From Anticarsia gemmatalis (taxonomy: Eukaryota; Arthropoda; Insecta; Lepidoptera; Erebidae): a stretch of DNA of 64,000 nucleotides. The stretch lies in contig NC_134764.1 of assembly GCF_050436995.1 (NCBI RefSeq), positions 2,604,001-2,668,000 of the forward strand, in the 5' to 3' direction. Made by a program: the position numbers and the translations under genes. Below, piece by piece: positions 1-11,570 of this stretch (position 1 is its first letter; each line of letters opens with the position of its first letter). The notes beneath the pieces are model-generated. The model saw nothing but the letters and a program-made list of their open reading frames with translations, was not told the DNA's origin and searched no databases.

Positions 1-153
1 ATGGTTTATTAATTCCCTATACGTTTGAGTATGCGATGCGACGACGCGCTGTGTGTACCTAAGTTTTGAACGCTTTATAATTTTACAAGGTTCTTTAAAA
101 TACATGATGAGACTTGTTAATATCGCTTTATTAAAACATTTTTGTTATTACAG

Positions 154-2216
154 GTGGCGCGACATCCAGCAGCATCAGTTCAGAGAGCGAGGGCGAGGCT
201 GCAGCGGCCCCTAGACGAGGGGCGCGCGGGCGCGTGGCGTCGCAGCTCACGCTGTGCCCCGCGTCGCCGCGCCGCCAGCCCTGCTGCCACTGCTCGCGCC
301 GGACCAGCACCACTAGTGAGTGATTCTTTACATTCAATCAGTGTCAATCTTTACAGTCAATCTTCACAAATAAAGAAAAAAGTATCAGCATCGGAGTATC
401 TGATATTTTAGACGGCCTTTTACCCCAATGTGCCAAAGGGGACGATTTTCCCCCACTGTCAATATATTTAAAATCTCAGTCGTAACAATAATTTTAAAAA
501 ATCATGTATCCACTACATTTTCTTCTTCGACTAAAACATCTACTTCTTTCTACTCGTTTATTTATCGTAGGGAATCTAGTCAACTGTTAATTAGATTGAC
601 AGTACTGAACAAATATGTCTCTTGGAAAAATAATATTAACAAATATTTTTAACTTTCAGGTGGTATTGAAACATCAGGAGAATCCGGTGGTAGTTCGGAA
701 GCGTGCTGGTGCGGTGTATGTGGCGGTGAGGTTGGCGCCGAGCGTGTGCGGTGCGTGTGCGGCGCGGGCGCGTCGCGCCCACCCGACCCGCTCGACGGTC
801 TGCCGCCTGCACTCGACCCGCTACAAGCTAGGCTGCATCAGATCATACTCTACCAGAAGGTACGACACCTCCTCACCTCTTAGATGATTATAAGCTCCTA
901 GTGTTTGTCTTGTTTGTTATTCAAATATCATACAAAATTTCAGGCTTTTCAACACTTCAATAGAACGAATTATGATTTTGGTTTTTAAACATTTCATGCC
1001 GCTGTCACATTGACTTTGACTTCTCTTACATCATATTTGCTATCTATTTTTATGACATCGCTAAACCAATGTTCGGCTCTGACATGATTGCTTGCTGTAT
1101 GAGGACATTAATTTAACATTATATAATAAATGTATTATGTATTAAATTGCAGAAAGTAGTAGAAGAGCTGTCGGGTCAGCTGCGCGAGGCGCGGGAGGCG
1201 CTGCGGCTGTCGTCGCCCGTGGCGGGCGCGGCGCCGGCTGCCGCCCACAGCGCGCCGCACTCCGCCACGCACTCACAGGTACGAGCCATGTACGTGACGC
1301 CGGCATCTCCTACCACTTACTAGTAGCCTGGTACCATACGTATTTAATCTTAAACTCGTTCGTATAAAATAAATAGATATCTTTAATATATTATGCTAGT
1401 AATTTTTTCCCACGATGACTTCGCTATTTTAGTATTGTAATTAGTTAGAATTTTCTTAAAATTTTATGGTTCTGAATTGTAAAGGACTGTTTTCTCCCGT
1501 AATTAAGTGCTTTACAAATTGTTTTTAAGAATAAGATTATCAGGAATGCAAGGTATGCGATGTTTTCTTTACCGGTAAGCTCGTCTACTACTTCCATGAA
1601 TTGAGTAACGAATGACTCTTTGGTCACATTTCTTACTTAGTTAAATAAAAAAAAATATTTTACTTTAATAAAATTTATCTCTTTCATTCGAATTCTGTTT
1701 TAACATGATAGTTGTTGTCGTCGCAGAAGTCAGCGGGCGGTGCGGTGACGAGCGGCGGCGGGCCCCGCAGCGGCAGCAGCAGCGGCTCGGCGTCCGAGGT
1801 GGAGGTGGGCGAGGAGGCGCGCGGCGTCGTGTGGCTGCCCGACAGCGCCGCGCCGCGCTGCCAGTACTGCAGGAACCACTTCTGGCTCGCCCGGAGAAGA
1901 CACCACTGCAGGTAACGCGTTCTCCACTGTTATAAGCGCCTGGTACTTGACTACTGCATTCAAGAGCCGAAAATATAATAATATAAATGAAAGATATGAA
2001 TGTGTGCATGTTATATTCTTGTGATTGTTTTAGCTCATATCAATCTTTTCTTTTGAGTTACTTGTCTGATGTTTGTATATAAATCAGATGTTTGAAGTGT
2101 GTTTGTATTGTTGCAGACGTTGCGGCGGTATATTCTGCGGCTCGTGCTCGGAGATGAGCACGTGGGGCTCCTGCGGCACCGTGCGCGTGTGCCGGCGCTG
2201 CCGCGCGCTGCGGTGA
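154..2216 (+). CDS. Myotubularin-related phosphatase, MTMR3/MTMR4 type, C-terminal part with FYVE finger (5' end outside window)
   Basis: Five exons join in frame: 154-315, 660-859, 1153-1278, 1727-1911 and 2117-2216, all with AG acceptors and GT donors, giving 256 visible residues before a TGA at 2214-2216. The visible part begins with a Ser/Glu/Arg-rich linker, then a small Cys cluster (CWCGVCGG, exon 2), a Leu/Glu-rich likely coiled coil across exons 2-3, a Gly/Ser linker, and a C-terminal FYVE domain. The FYVE hallmarks are all present: WLPD, RRHHCR, RVC and eight zinc-ligand cysteines. The run FWLARRRHHCRRCG closely resembles the FYVE finger that ends vertebrate MTMR3 and MTMR4, and no residues follow the domain, as in that family. 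Members dephosphorylate PI3P and PI(3,5)P2 on endosomes; the phosphatase domain must lie upstream of the window. Another coiled-coil plus FYVE protein is possible, because the catalytic domain is not seen. Confidence 0.75.
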
Positions 2217-4440
2217 CGGCCGCGCGCCGGCCCCGCCCCCCGCCCCGCCCCGCGCCCCGCCCCCCGCGGGCGCCGGGCCCCGCCCACCCGACCGAGCGAG
2301 TGCGGAAACTGTTTAGACCGACGCCCGCTCCCCCGACCCCGTCACCGCCCTCTACTGTCTAGACTTAATAGCGTTCCTATAAAATTGTAATGCAATAGAT
2401 GTAACGTAGTTAGGAGTCTAAACAGTTTGCGTTTAAAACTAGTCATGCCGCTTCGATAACTAGCTTGTGAGACGTTTCCGAGACGCTATTTATCTACGAA
2501 TTATGTATGAAGAGTTACGAGTTGTCATCGTTTATTTTGATTAATATCACCATGACGTTGTTTGGTTGTCCGAGTGTCGAGTGCAGTGCGAGGCCGGAGC
2601 CGCGCGGCGGATCTAGTCTCGGGGGGCGGGGCCTCGCCGCGTGACGTCACGCGGTCGCGACCGATAGTGAATCATTGTTACGCGAAGGCTGACTTTCTAC
2701 GATAAATATTTAAAGAAACTTTTTTCTACGACTGTTTATTTTTCGGTCTGTATAAATAAATTCAGTAAATGTATTTTGTTTTGGATTATTTTTGTCGTTC
2801 GTTCGTCGAGAACGTGCCGGTCGTACTGGCCCCAGCAGGTGTGAACAGACACGTAAGACTTTGTATAAACTTGTTTTATTTTTTCTCTTTTATTTTGTAT
2901 TATAGTGTTTCATTTGTTCTATTATTATTTTTGTACAGTAAGGTTTTGTTTCACACTTGGTCAGATACGGGGCGGTCTCTGCGTCACGCGGCTCGAGGCA
3001 CGACTCGGAGATCGCGTACCTTATATAAGACTTAATTTGTATATTCGACATTTTCCATTAATTTCAAATGTATAAAATACATTTTGTTTGTACTATTAAA
3101 ATATTCGACTGAATTCGCTTATGGATAAGAATAGATAATGTCTGTACTGACATATTGATTTATAAAATCCATGTAGTTGGTGCAATTCACGAGCGTGCGA
3201 GCTCGCGTGCGTGCGTGTACGTACACGTGCACGTGTGAGTGTACGTGCGCGTTGAACTGCGAGCTCAGGGTACAAGAGCGGATCGCACGAACTATAACTA
3301 AGCTTTATAATTACGTTGATACATTTATATTGTGAACTAAATTTCCACGCAGTAATAATTTGATAGCGTAGAGCGTCAGAGTTCTGTATTTTATTTGTGA
3401 TATTGTGATGATAATTTTGTAATAATTAAGAGTTTAAACATGTTGTTAGAGGTTAAATTTTACAGGTGATTATTTTAATTCCCTCGCGGTTAGTTTGTTG
3501 TTGCGACGTCTAATACACTCGCGGTACGTCCATGGTTACACTAACTTTTATATAATCTTGCTTGAAGTGAGAAGTGCTGAATACGGGCTGAACATTGTAA
3601 ACATGAAAAACCGTTTATTTATTTAAGACTGACCGAATGTTTTATCATCTCGTAAAGAATAAGCTTTAGCAGTATAAAAAATATCAGTTTTCAGACTATA
3701 GATGTTTCTGATGTGCTAATTTATGCTTGAATTACTAGACAATATCGCATTCGGTTCTTCAATAACAGATAGTCGTATTACGGAACTGTCCAATGTTGAA
3801 TGTAATATAAAACTTATTCAAAATATCGCATGATCGTATCTTGTCTCGCATTTGAATCGTATGACAATAACGCTATTTATTAACTTTTATTTATATTATT
3901 AAAATATAGTCACATTTTAACGAATTTAATTATACATTATGAAATTGTATATTTTGCATACGATTTAAATGTGATACAAGAAAATCATGTTATATTTAAA
4001 ATCAAACTTATATACTGTCGAAATACATAAATAAGATTGAAATATCAACTTTTAACTAAAAAATATATCCAATATTGCAGTTCCGTATATAACAAAAACA
4101 ATAAACTGTAACACCAATACAAAAACGAAATAACAACGTTTTACATATTATATGTGTCTCACTCCCTCTTAGCGTAATCTACATTAAACAGAAAGGGACA
4201 TACAATATTTAAAACATTGTTATAAGGAACTTGAAAGCCCGTACAGCATCTGCTTCGTATATAAAAATAAATGATTTTGTAATGTATCGGTAACTGAGGG
4301 ACTGTTGTTAACTGCATATATTTTATATTGTACAGGGAAACGCGCGGAGTTTCGTGTAAGTACTACTGTCGAAGTGCAAAACTTGTTTGTGACCAATGAA
4401 TATTGACACGATGTGAAATAAAGCATATTTAGTTTTATGA
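2217..4440 (+). other. Probable 3'UTR of the FYVE/MTMR gene
   Basis: About 2.2 kb after the stop with no other gene. It begins with a very C-rich stretch (2229-2286) and carries AATAAA at 2755-2760 and 4417-4422, so short and long polyadenylated ends are both plausible. It also holds a CRE-like palindrome (2637-2654) and an alternating purine-pyrimidine tract (3191-3251). Calling it UTR is inference; no transcript was seen. Confidence 0.5.
4417..4422 (+). terminator. Distal polyadenylation signal AATAAA
   Basis: Canonical hexamer on the + strand about 2.2 kb after the FYVE-protein stop, followed by a T-rich stretch (ttattattttattcc). A proximal copy lies at 2755-2760. Which one is used cannot be told from sequence. 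Confidence 0.4.
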
Positions 4441-4472
4441 AGTTATTATTTTATTCCACTACCCTTTACTAA

Positions 4473-4592
4473 TCCCCGGTTTCTGAGTACATTTAGCGGT
4501 AGTTTATTTATACAATAGCGTTTTTTTTTTGCATGAATTTTGACGCTATTGAATAGATAAACTACCGTTAAATGTACCTTAGAGACCGGGGG
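4473..4592. mobile_element. Short foldback (MITE-like) element
   Basis: Two arms of about 45 bp are imperfect reverse complements: ccccggtttctgagtacatt... on the left and ...aatgtaccttagagaccggg on the right, separated by a T-run. It carries no coding capacity. Lepidopteran genomes commonly hold such 100-200-bp foldbacks; the family is not assigned. Confidence 0.6.
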
Positions 4593-4642
4593 TAAGACAG
4601 TTATAGAATATCAGGCCTGAACTTGTCATGATCAAATTAAGA

Positions 4643-4698
4643 CCGGCCGCATTCGGTTCAGGAAGCCTTATTCGGAAACCGAACGTATGTGGCCGGCC
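4643..4698. repeat. Small imperfect inverted repeat
   Basis: ccggccgcattcggtt on the left is mirrored on the right by aaccgaacgtatgtggccgg with a 4-base offset. It lies just beyond the 4473-4592 foldback and may be another MITE remnant. Confidence 0.4.
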
Positions 4699-4699
4699 T

Positions 4700-7600
4700 A
4701 AGTATTCATTTAATTATTGTTTTGACGTAGATCGTTTAGAAACGAGGCATGCATAATTTAGCAGGTAGGAGTTTAAAGTAAAAAATAAAAGATATTTTAA
4801 TTTGAAAATTAATTTATTCCCGGTATTCAGGGGTACATTAACATCAATATTTGTAGTTCTTACAACTAATTAACTTTGATATTTAAATAAATGCAACCAT
4901 TTAATACGTAAACATCATTACTAATAAAAAAGGGAATAACAAGTACTGAATAAATGCTTGGGGATTTCTCAAATATAAGTAAGTTATAAAACTATTATGA
5001 ATTTGCACTAAATTATGAATAAAAAAAATGGATATGGGAAAGCCCGAACTAGGTATTTTAATAAAGAAAAGTGTTATTATTTGTCTGTAGAGAAGTCAAT
5101 ACATATCTTAAATAATACATACAATTATTTTTAAAACATCAAATAAAATATTAAGCACTGGTAACACTGACTAAAACATTGTACTGTTTATTACTTAGAA
5201 CAATCACTTCATTAAACAGGACTAACAAAACTTAGTTCAAAAAGGAATATGGTATAATAAAGCTTTTTATTAGATCTTTTACTGCCACGACCAACACATT
5301 TCACAAAAAAAAGAATATTGTGTTCCTACATACATCTTCAATATGCTTCCCACTATTCTCTTTTAAATTTTGGGAATATATTTCTTGTGAATACTTATTT
5401 CTGTTTGCGTATTGTTTTTCATTTACTCACATGATATGACAAAACTACAAAATTTTACAATAACTCAAACACAAATAGCCAAATAAAATTCGAATATTCT
5501 TATAGCCATTTAATACTACTTTAGAAATGAAAACAAACAGTAATTAAATAAATAATTAAATCTTATTTTGGCTTGTTCGGGGCAGTCGCGATTACAATGG
5601 CGAATCTTACATTACTTTCTAGTCATTCTCTGATATATACAGAGCAACTATTCATTCAAAATTATACAACACGTATTCAAATATGCTCCGTCTCTTTCCT
5701 TCCTACGGGTTCTACGCATGAAAGAAAGAGACAAACATACTTCGTGTTATAAGACTTTTCATGAACAATAGTTAGATATTTCTATGTATTTATCATTGTT
5801 CTAGAGCTATATACTAATGAACTAAACAATTCGACGCAGTGCATATTAACCAAGTGCGTTTTAGGCTTCATTTGAACTTTGAATGCGATCTTCGTTGAAT
5901 TTTAATAGTTTAGGCGAGACAACCATCGTTTTTTACTTAAAGCAAACATTTTGTAGAACTTTCAGAGAACATAAAGTACTTTTTTCATATCATAGGGAAA
6001 TAAATATATTTTTAACAAGAGAAAAATAAGATATTACAAACAAATCAACACTAATTTTATAAATGCGACAGTATGCTTGTCCATTACGCTGCCAAAGGTT
6101 TAACCAATGAACCGATTTCGATGAAATTTAGCATGGAAATAGTTGAAGCGTTAATAAGTAAGTTTATTTTCAAAACCTACCCATAAACGGCTGAAATTGA
6201 GTATTAACATGTGTACGAGTGAGTTAATTCAACAATAACTTGTTTAACTTCACAGATCTAATTCGTGAAATACTTTACTAAACAATTCGACTATCCCGAA
6301 TTACAAAAACATATATCTATTTACATTTTCAATTCTCTGAAAGTTTTACAAAACATTTTTGAACAGGTATATCATATCACAACATAACATAGACAACAGT
6401 TTGACTAATCAACAAATTGTACTTAACTCTAAATAATAAGTTAGGCCTTAAATTAGGAACGATTATTATTATTTAACGTATCAACTTAATAATATAAATA
6501 AAATTGTACTTTAAAATAGAGAATATAATGCCAATTAAATACTGTAGTTATATTGGAATAACTGAGCTTTAGTTTGGTATAAAAAATTGTGGTTATTTTG
6601 AAAGTCTGAATACATTGTTTTAATGTGTAATTAAGTTTCGTGAAGTCACTATTTTCTGACATCAAATAACTTTTAAACTAAAATATTTAACTTAAAAATC
6701 TAAACTTTGGTATTTCAGATCTATTTGAAAAAGGAAAAAATATATTATTTACACCAACATTTCTCTATTTTCTTTGGACTAGACTGGACCTATTGGACAG
6801 TTGACTATTAACTTGGAAAAGTTGAAGGAAAATAGTTTTTATTATCATTGTAATTTTAATTAAACAGAACTTTAAGATGATAAAAAAGATTTTTATAATA
6901 TTTAGTAAGACAATGCGTAATTTGAATAAAATTATCTAAAAGCACATTTTAGCCAAGCTTTTATTTATTTATATTAATTGTAACATATTTATTATTGCAC
7001 ACAAACTATCTTAAAGATAGCATAACCCTTTATTGCAAAACAGAATGTTTTTAATACTGGACTTTTATAAAATTAAGTACTTTCAAATCACACCACAACA
7101 AGAAAATTAGGCTATTTTGTACACACAGATAAAATTTACGTAAGATAGACTTGCTACACATATATTCGGGTAGACATTAATCGGCCTAGTCGATCGGTAA
7201 AATCGAATATGTGTAGATGAATGTTCGGGAAAAATGCCGCTCGACATCGCCGCGTCTGAATAAAAACCGAATTGTCATCGGACCCAAAGACCCCTTTGGG
7301 TCCGATGACAATTCGGTTTTGGGTTTTCGGGTTTTGATCCGATGGGTACAAGCCGAACAAGTGCAGTAATTCCTTCGAGTCAATTTTGTTACCCGTAAGT
7401 GACGAACGTACCGGCTCGAATATGTGTCCAGCAAGCCATATTGAGCCATTTCAATGACATAAGTACGATACCAAAATACAGTCTACATATTTTTCTATTC
7501 ACTAACATTTTCAACACAAACACATTACGACTTAATGTTTATGATATTTTTTTTATATTTAATTATATGATTGACCATACCAAATGATTATATTGATTGA

Positions 7601-8151
7601 AAATAAACGACTAGACTGACAAAATGATAATTTTTAAACTGCCTTTCATCGCGTAAGCTCAGAATCGTACTTATTTATTTTATGTTTTTCATTCGTAGAC
7701 CATTTTAAATTCTCTTGAGAGTGACAAAACATAGATTAACTAATCCGTACTTAGGCATCGTTATTTAACTTAGTAATGGTTTAAAAAGACACAATAATGT
7801 TTCGATTGTCCTTTAGCTATTGTCTTATTTAAAGATGTAAAACGTACCATTTATCTAGGACATTTTGATTTAGCTAGTTTTCTTAGTTTAACATATGACT
7901 AGAGGCTTAAAAGACCCGTAATCTTTCAAATAAATAAATGACAAAAAAAACACTTCTCGAAACATAAAGAAGCTCTATAATCTATGCTATTTGTACATTC
8001 GACAGTATCTGTGCAACAGACAATTTTAAACCCATTTCTAGTACCCAAGATGACGTAACCCTCCTATTTCAGAAAACAACAAAAGATGGGTTCCACTAAA
8101 TGTATTATAATCTACAACATTTACAATCCAATGGCTTTTTTATATTTTTTT
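4700..8151. other. AT-rich convergent interval, no gene seen
   Basis: Roughly 3.4 kb between the convergent FYVE gene and the WSCD gene. Open frames are short and low-complexity. It contains a degraded Helitron-like fragment (about 6058-6190, 'aaccgatttcgatgaaattt'), a small hairpin near 5688-5735 and the 58-bp perfect hairpin at 7263-7320. Part of it is probably the 3'UTR of the WSCD gene. Confidence 0.45.
7263..7320. repeat. Perfect 27-bp inverted repeat with 4-base loop
   Basis: Left arm 7263-7289 and right arm 7294-7320 are exact reverse complements; the loop is accc (7290-7293). The arms contain the word ccgaattgtcatcggaccc and its complement. It lies downstream of the WSCD stop, where it would be transcribed if that 3'UTR is long. 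The loop is too short for a typical microRNA precursor. Confidence 0.9.
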
Positions 8152-11100
8152 CTATAGTATCCGGTTTGTATCTAACTTCGTAAGTGTGACGGTGTTGCTG
8201 TGCCGTCGCTTATAGTCCATGACCATAGCTAATACTTTGTTCCTCACCTGGTCTAACGCCTTGTACATCTCAGCTGTGAATGGGTCGAAATCTTGATGCT
8301 TCTTCTTGCGACGGTATATGCCTTCCTTGTTCGCCAAAGCGCAGCTCATTTCGGTCTTAAAAAACAGAGAATGATAAATCAGTTATCAAGTCTTCTGTGT
8401 TTCAAATAAACGATTTAATTTATAAACGTGACGTCGTGATTAGACGCCGTCACACGAAGAAATATTGGTTCACTGCGACAAGCCTATAGCCGTGGCACAA
8501 AACTCACACGCTCTCCAGTTAAGTGCACCGCAGAATCACCTACTGGGATCTCTAGTAACGCACCGAACTTACCTGACACTACCCTCATCTACCAAAACTT
8601 AATTTCCAATCGTTACATTGGCGCCCAACGTGTGGCACGAAAAACAGTAACTTTGGGATCATCTCAAGAGCTAATGGTCAGTTTTAAAAAAAATGCGGAA
8701 ACTACGTTATCTAATTCAATGAACACTTTTACTCAAATAATACAAACATAAAAGTACCAACCTCAGTAACATTATAGCTCAAGAAGTCAAGTATTCCTTG
8801 CAATGTGCTCTTGGTATCCTTCACCAACACTTCATAGAACACAATATGTACAGGACCTATGTACTTTGTCAGCCATAAGTTGTGTAGTGACTCCCATACT
8901 GTCAGTTGAGTTGATACATATGTTGACCAGTCGGCTGGAAATATATAAAGGATAGTATTATACATATAATATGATATTATGTTTGTTAACAAACTAAATA
9001 AAAAGAAAGCTGGATGAATTTTACAGATTTTTTATAATAAAATCTCATTTACAGAAGTGAAAATAGGTTTTTTAATAATATACCTGTTTTCTTATGTTCA
9101 TGTGTTTTCTTCTTAAAAGCTGATTTGGGTGCTGTACCAATGTGACCCTTGTGTAGTCTGTTGAAGTCAGCCTGTAAATATACATAATAAGTAAATTATA
9201 TTAAATAAAAAGGTGAATTCTGCAAAATTAGAACATTTTTTTAATATACAAATAAATTGTCAGTTAAGGCTCATAAAAATAATATCAAAATGTATGATGG
9301 AAGTAGTGTCCGACCGAAAGTCCGGTTTTTTAACGCAAATTTCGGTTTAGTTTCGTTTTCGACAACAAAACCTGCCGAAACTACGGCCGAAACCGAAAGT
9401 GCATTCGGGCGATTTCGAGCTTGATCGGCCATCGGCGCGTTGAATTAATGACTCCTAGCCATTTGTCTTAAATTCATTGATTATAAAAGCGTTTTTTTTA
9501 TTGTCCTTCAAAAAACGATCCTTGTAAGGAAGTTTCGGTTTCGGCCGATTTGAACTGTTGCCGAAATTCGGTTTCGGTCGGACACAAGATGGAAGCTCAT
9601 GCTTACCAAATCAAAGTGGTAAAATATTAAAGTAAAATAAATTCAATTTACCTCTATGTAATTGCCAGTTTTCTTCATGAGGGTTGTATATCCTACAATG
9701 TATGCATGCAATGTAACTGTTATACACAAAGCATATATTGTACAGCAAACACAAACATAAAACAAACTGAAAATTAACAAACAAAATATTTATTAACAAT
9801 ATGATGATGACACTTACAAAATATAGTAGATTTTCATGTAGTATATGTGTTATGTCTTAGTCAATATTGAGGATTGTAATGTAAGCTCTTGAGATATGTT
9901 TACTGCTAACTATTAGTATGTATTAGAAATAATTATCACATGCTCCAACAGTGAAGGAAAACATCGTGAGGAAACCTTGCATGCCTAAAAATTTGTTTAA
10001 AAACATTTATTGAGGGCATGCAAAGTCCCCAACCCGCACTTGGCCAGCGTGGTGGACTCAAGGCCTAACCCCTCCCTCATTACGGGAGGAGACCCTTGCC
10101 CAGCAGTGGGACATTAATGGGTTAAATTTAAAACTATTAGTGTAATGTTTAAATAGAAGGAGCAGTAATCAATGGAAGATGCAGGTACTGGGGATCTGAA
10201 CATTTTATTAGTTTGCTCTTCACCATCTTACAGTGTGTAACATCAGGTAAATTTCAAAGTAAAATATAAAATAATATTTCACACTAGCTGACCCGCGCAA
10301 CTTCGCTTGCGTCACATAAGAGTGAATGGGTCAAAATTTTCCCCGTTTTTGTAACACTTTTTACTGGTACTCTGCTCCTGTTGGTCGTAGAGTGATGATG
10401 TATAGCCTATAGCTGTCCTCGATAAATGGTCTATCTAACGCTAAAAGATTTTTTCAAATCGGACCAGTAGTTCTTGAGATTAGCGCGTTCAAACAAACAA
10501 ACAAACAAACAATCAAACAAACAAACAAACTCTTCAGCTTTATAATATTAGTATAGTATAGATTAATTCCCTCATTCTTTTTGGTGTATAGTAAGTATAA
10601 AAATTAAGGACTCTAAATATTTATATCTTGAATTAAATGCCAGGCTAACCCTGGATCTGTAAATCTTAATAATAAAATCACAAAAAGCGCAATAAATAAA
10701 CTCAAACATCTATAAACTATTATTTATACAACAAACATCTAATGACAACATTTTATTTAGTTACCAATATAGCATCCCTAGGGTTCCTTATTAGTAGGAT
10801 AGCTGATTTGAACTTGTCAGGCTCTATGGGAGGAGCCTCGTGAGTCTTAACCACAAGCACGGATCCATCAGTCACATTTTCTGCAGGAAACCCATGAACT
10901 CGGAGACCATAGTCCATGTATATTGAGCCTGTTACTATGCCTAGAAAGAAAATGAATGCATTGTTTCACTTAGTTTAAATTTTGCTACTGTATTTGATAA
11001 AATTGATCAGATTAGTATGTTTGGTATTAATTTTGAAAGTATTTTCAGTAACAGTTGGAGTCGTTAATTACCAGTCTCTTTGCAAAAAGCTCAGTAGTTA

Positions 11101-11570
11101 GCCAAAAACTGATGATATTTGCGAAATCTTGCAAAATAGTAGGAACACTAAAGAAAAACTAGATTTTTCCCTGTGTGCAAACAAAAAAATATCCTAGTAT
11201 CTATTCAGATAAAGTTTACACAGAAAGAGTCCTCAACACCTTCGTGTTTTTAATAGTTAACTATTGTACTGTACGTAAACATTACTAGTTAATATTCACC
11301 TGTAACTTGTTGCAGCAGATATCTCAACCATGTGTTGCCACTGCCCGGGTACGAAACCAGCGCGACCACGTCAGGTGACGGAGGATTCCGCCAGCGAAGC
11401 TCATTGCACCAATTTATCGGAGGATCGTGCCGAAATGCGAAATGATTCATATATCCACTACCGTAATATGCATGTTTCGCACCATGCAAAGGATTCAACA
11501 TAAACAATATTATCGTAAAATACAGCGCCACCACTGCAGCGGCAAGCAGCAATATTGATCGCCGAACCAT
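8152..11570 (-). CDS. WSCD-family sulfotransferase (type II membrane protein)
   Basis: Five minus-strand exons join in frame: 11570-11300, 10940-10765, 9171-9084, 8934-8762 and 8355-8152, giving 303 residues, close to the roughly 317 expected of fly CG9164. The start is the ATG at 11570 (MVRRS), directly before a hydrophobic signal anchor at about residues 5-25, as expected for a Golgi type II enzyme. The 5'-phosphosulfate loop is VSYPGSGNTW (residues 72-81) and the 3'-phosphate region is SAILLIRNPRDAIL at the end of exon 2. Exon 3 continues as ADFNRLHKGHIG, matching the family pattern. The last exon has the family's cysteine and DPFT region before a TAG. These enzymes are thought to move sulfate from PAPS to secreted glycans; the exact acceptor is unknown. 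The vertebrate WSC domains are absent, as in other insect members. Confidence 0.85.
8619..8636 (+). other. LTR-retrotransposon primer-binding-site-like sequence
   Basis: tggcgcccaacgtgtggc resembles the tRNA primer-binding site that follows the 5' LTR of many retroelements. It lies in the last intron of the WSCD gene. About 180 bp before it is not clearly intron-like, but no paired LTR, gag or pol frame is visible. It is at most a remnant. Confidence 0.3.
9306..9585. mobile_element. MITE with 14-bp terminal inverted repeats
   Basis: A 280-bp element in intron 3 region of the WSCD gene, bounded by gtgtccgaccgaaa and its exact complement tttcggtcggacac. The interior is rich in ttcgg/ccgaa words and has no coding frame. 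No clear target-site duplication was found, so the superfamily is open. Confidence 0.65.
9943..10136 (+). repeat. SINE-like repeat, copy 1
   Basis: Contains gccagcgtggtggactcaag, a gggaggagaccctt word and a tail ending in cagcagtgggacattaatgg. Near-identical copies lie at 46900-47040 and 63312-63458, all in the same orientation. This pattern is common in Lepidoptera and could be a SINE or the 3' end of a LINE. Confidence 0.6.
10284..10560 (-). mobile_element. Helitron-like element, family A copy 1
   Basis: Read on the minus strand it starts TCTATACTA, holds an interrupted GTTT array, and ends in a small hairpin (cgcaagcgaagttgcg) followed by CTAG. It is flanked by A on one side and T on the other, as expected of a Helitron insertion. 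It has no coding capacity, so it is non-autonomous. It lies in the intron between WSCD exons 2 and 3. Confidence 0.7.

Noticed and set aside
7263..7320. MicroRNA precursor.
   Set aside because: The loop is 4 bases and the 27-bp stem is perfect, unlike animal pre-miRNAs, which have larger loops and bulges.
9647..9688. Possible extra exon of the WSCD gene between exons 2 and 3 (open frame YTTLMKKTGNYIE with AG/GT borders).
   Set aside because: Exons 2 and 3 already join in phase 0 to give NPRDAIL-ADFNRLH, the family pattern. The extra piece has an incompatible phase with exon 2 and would disrupt the conserved block.
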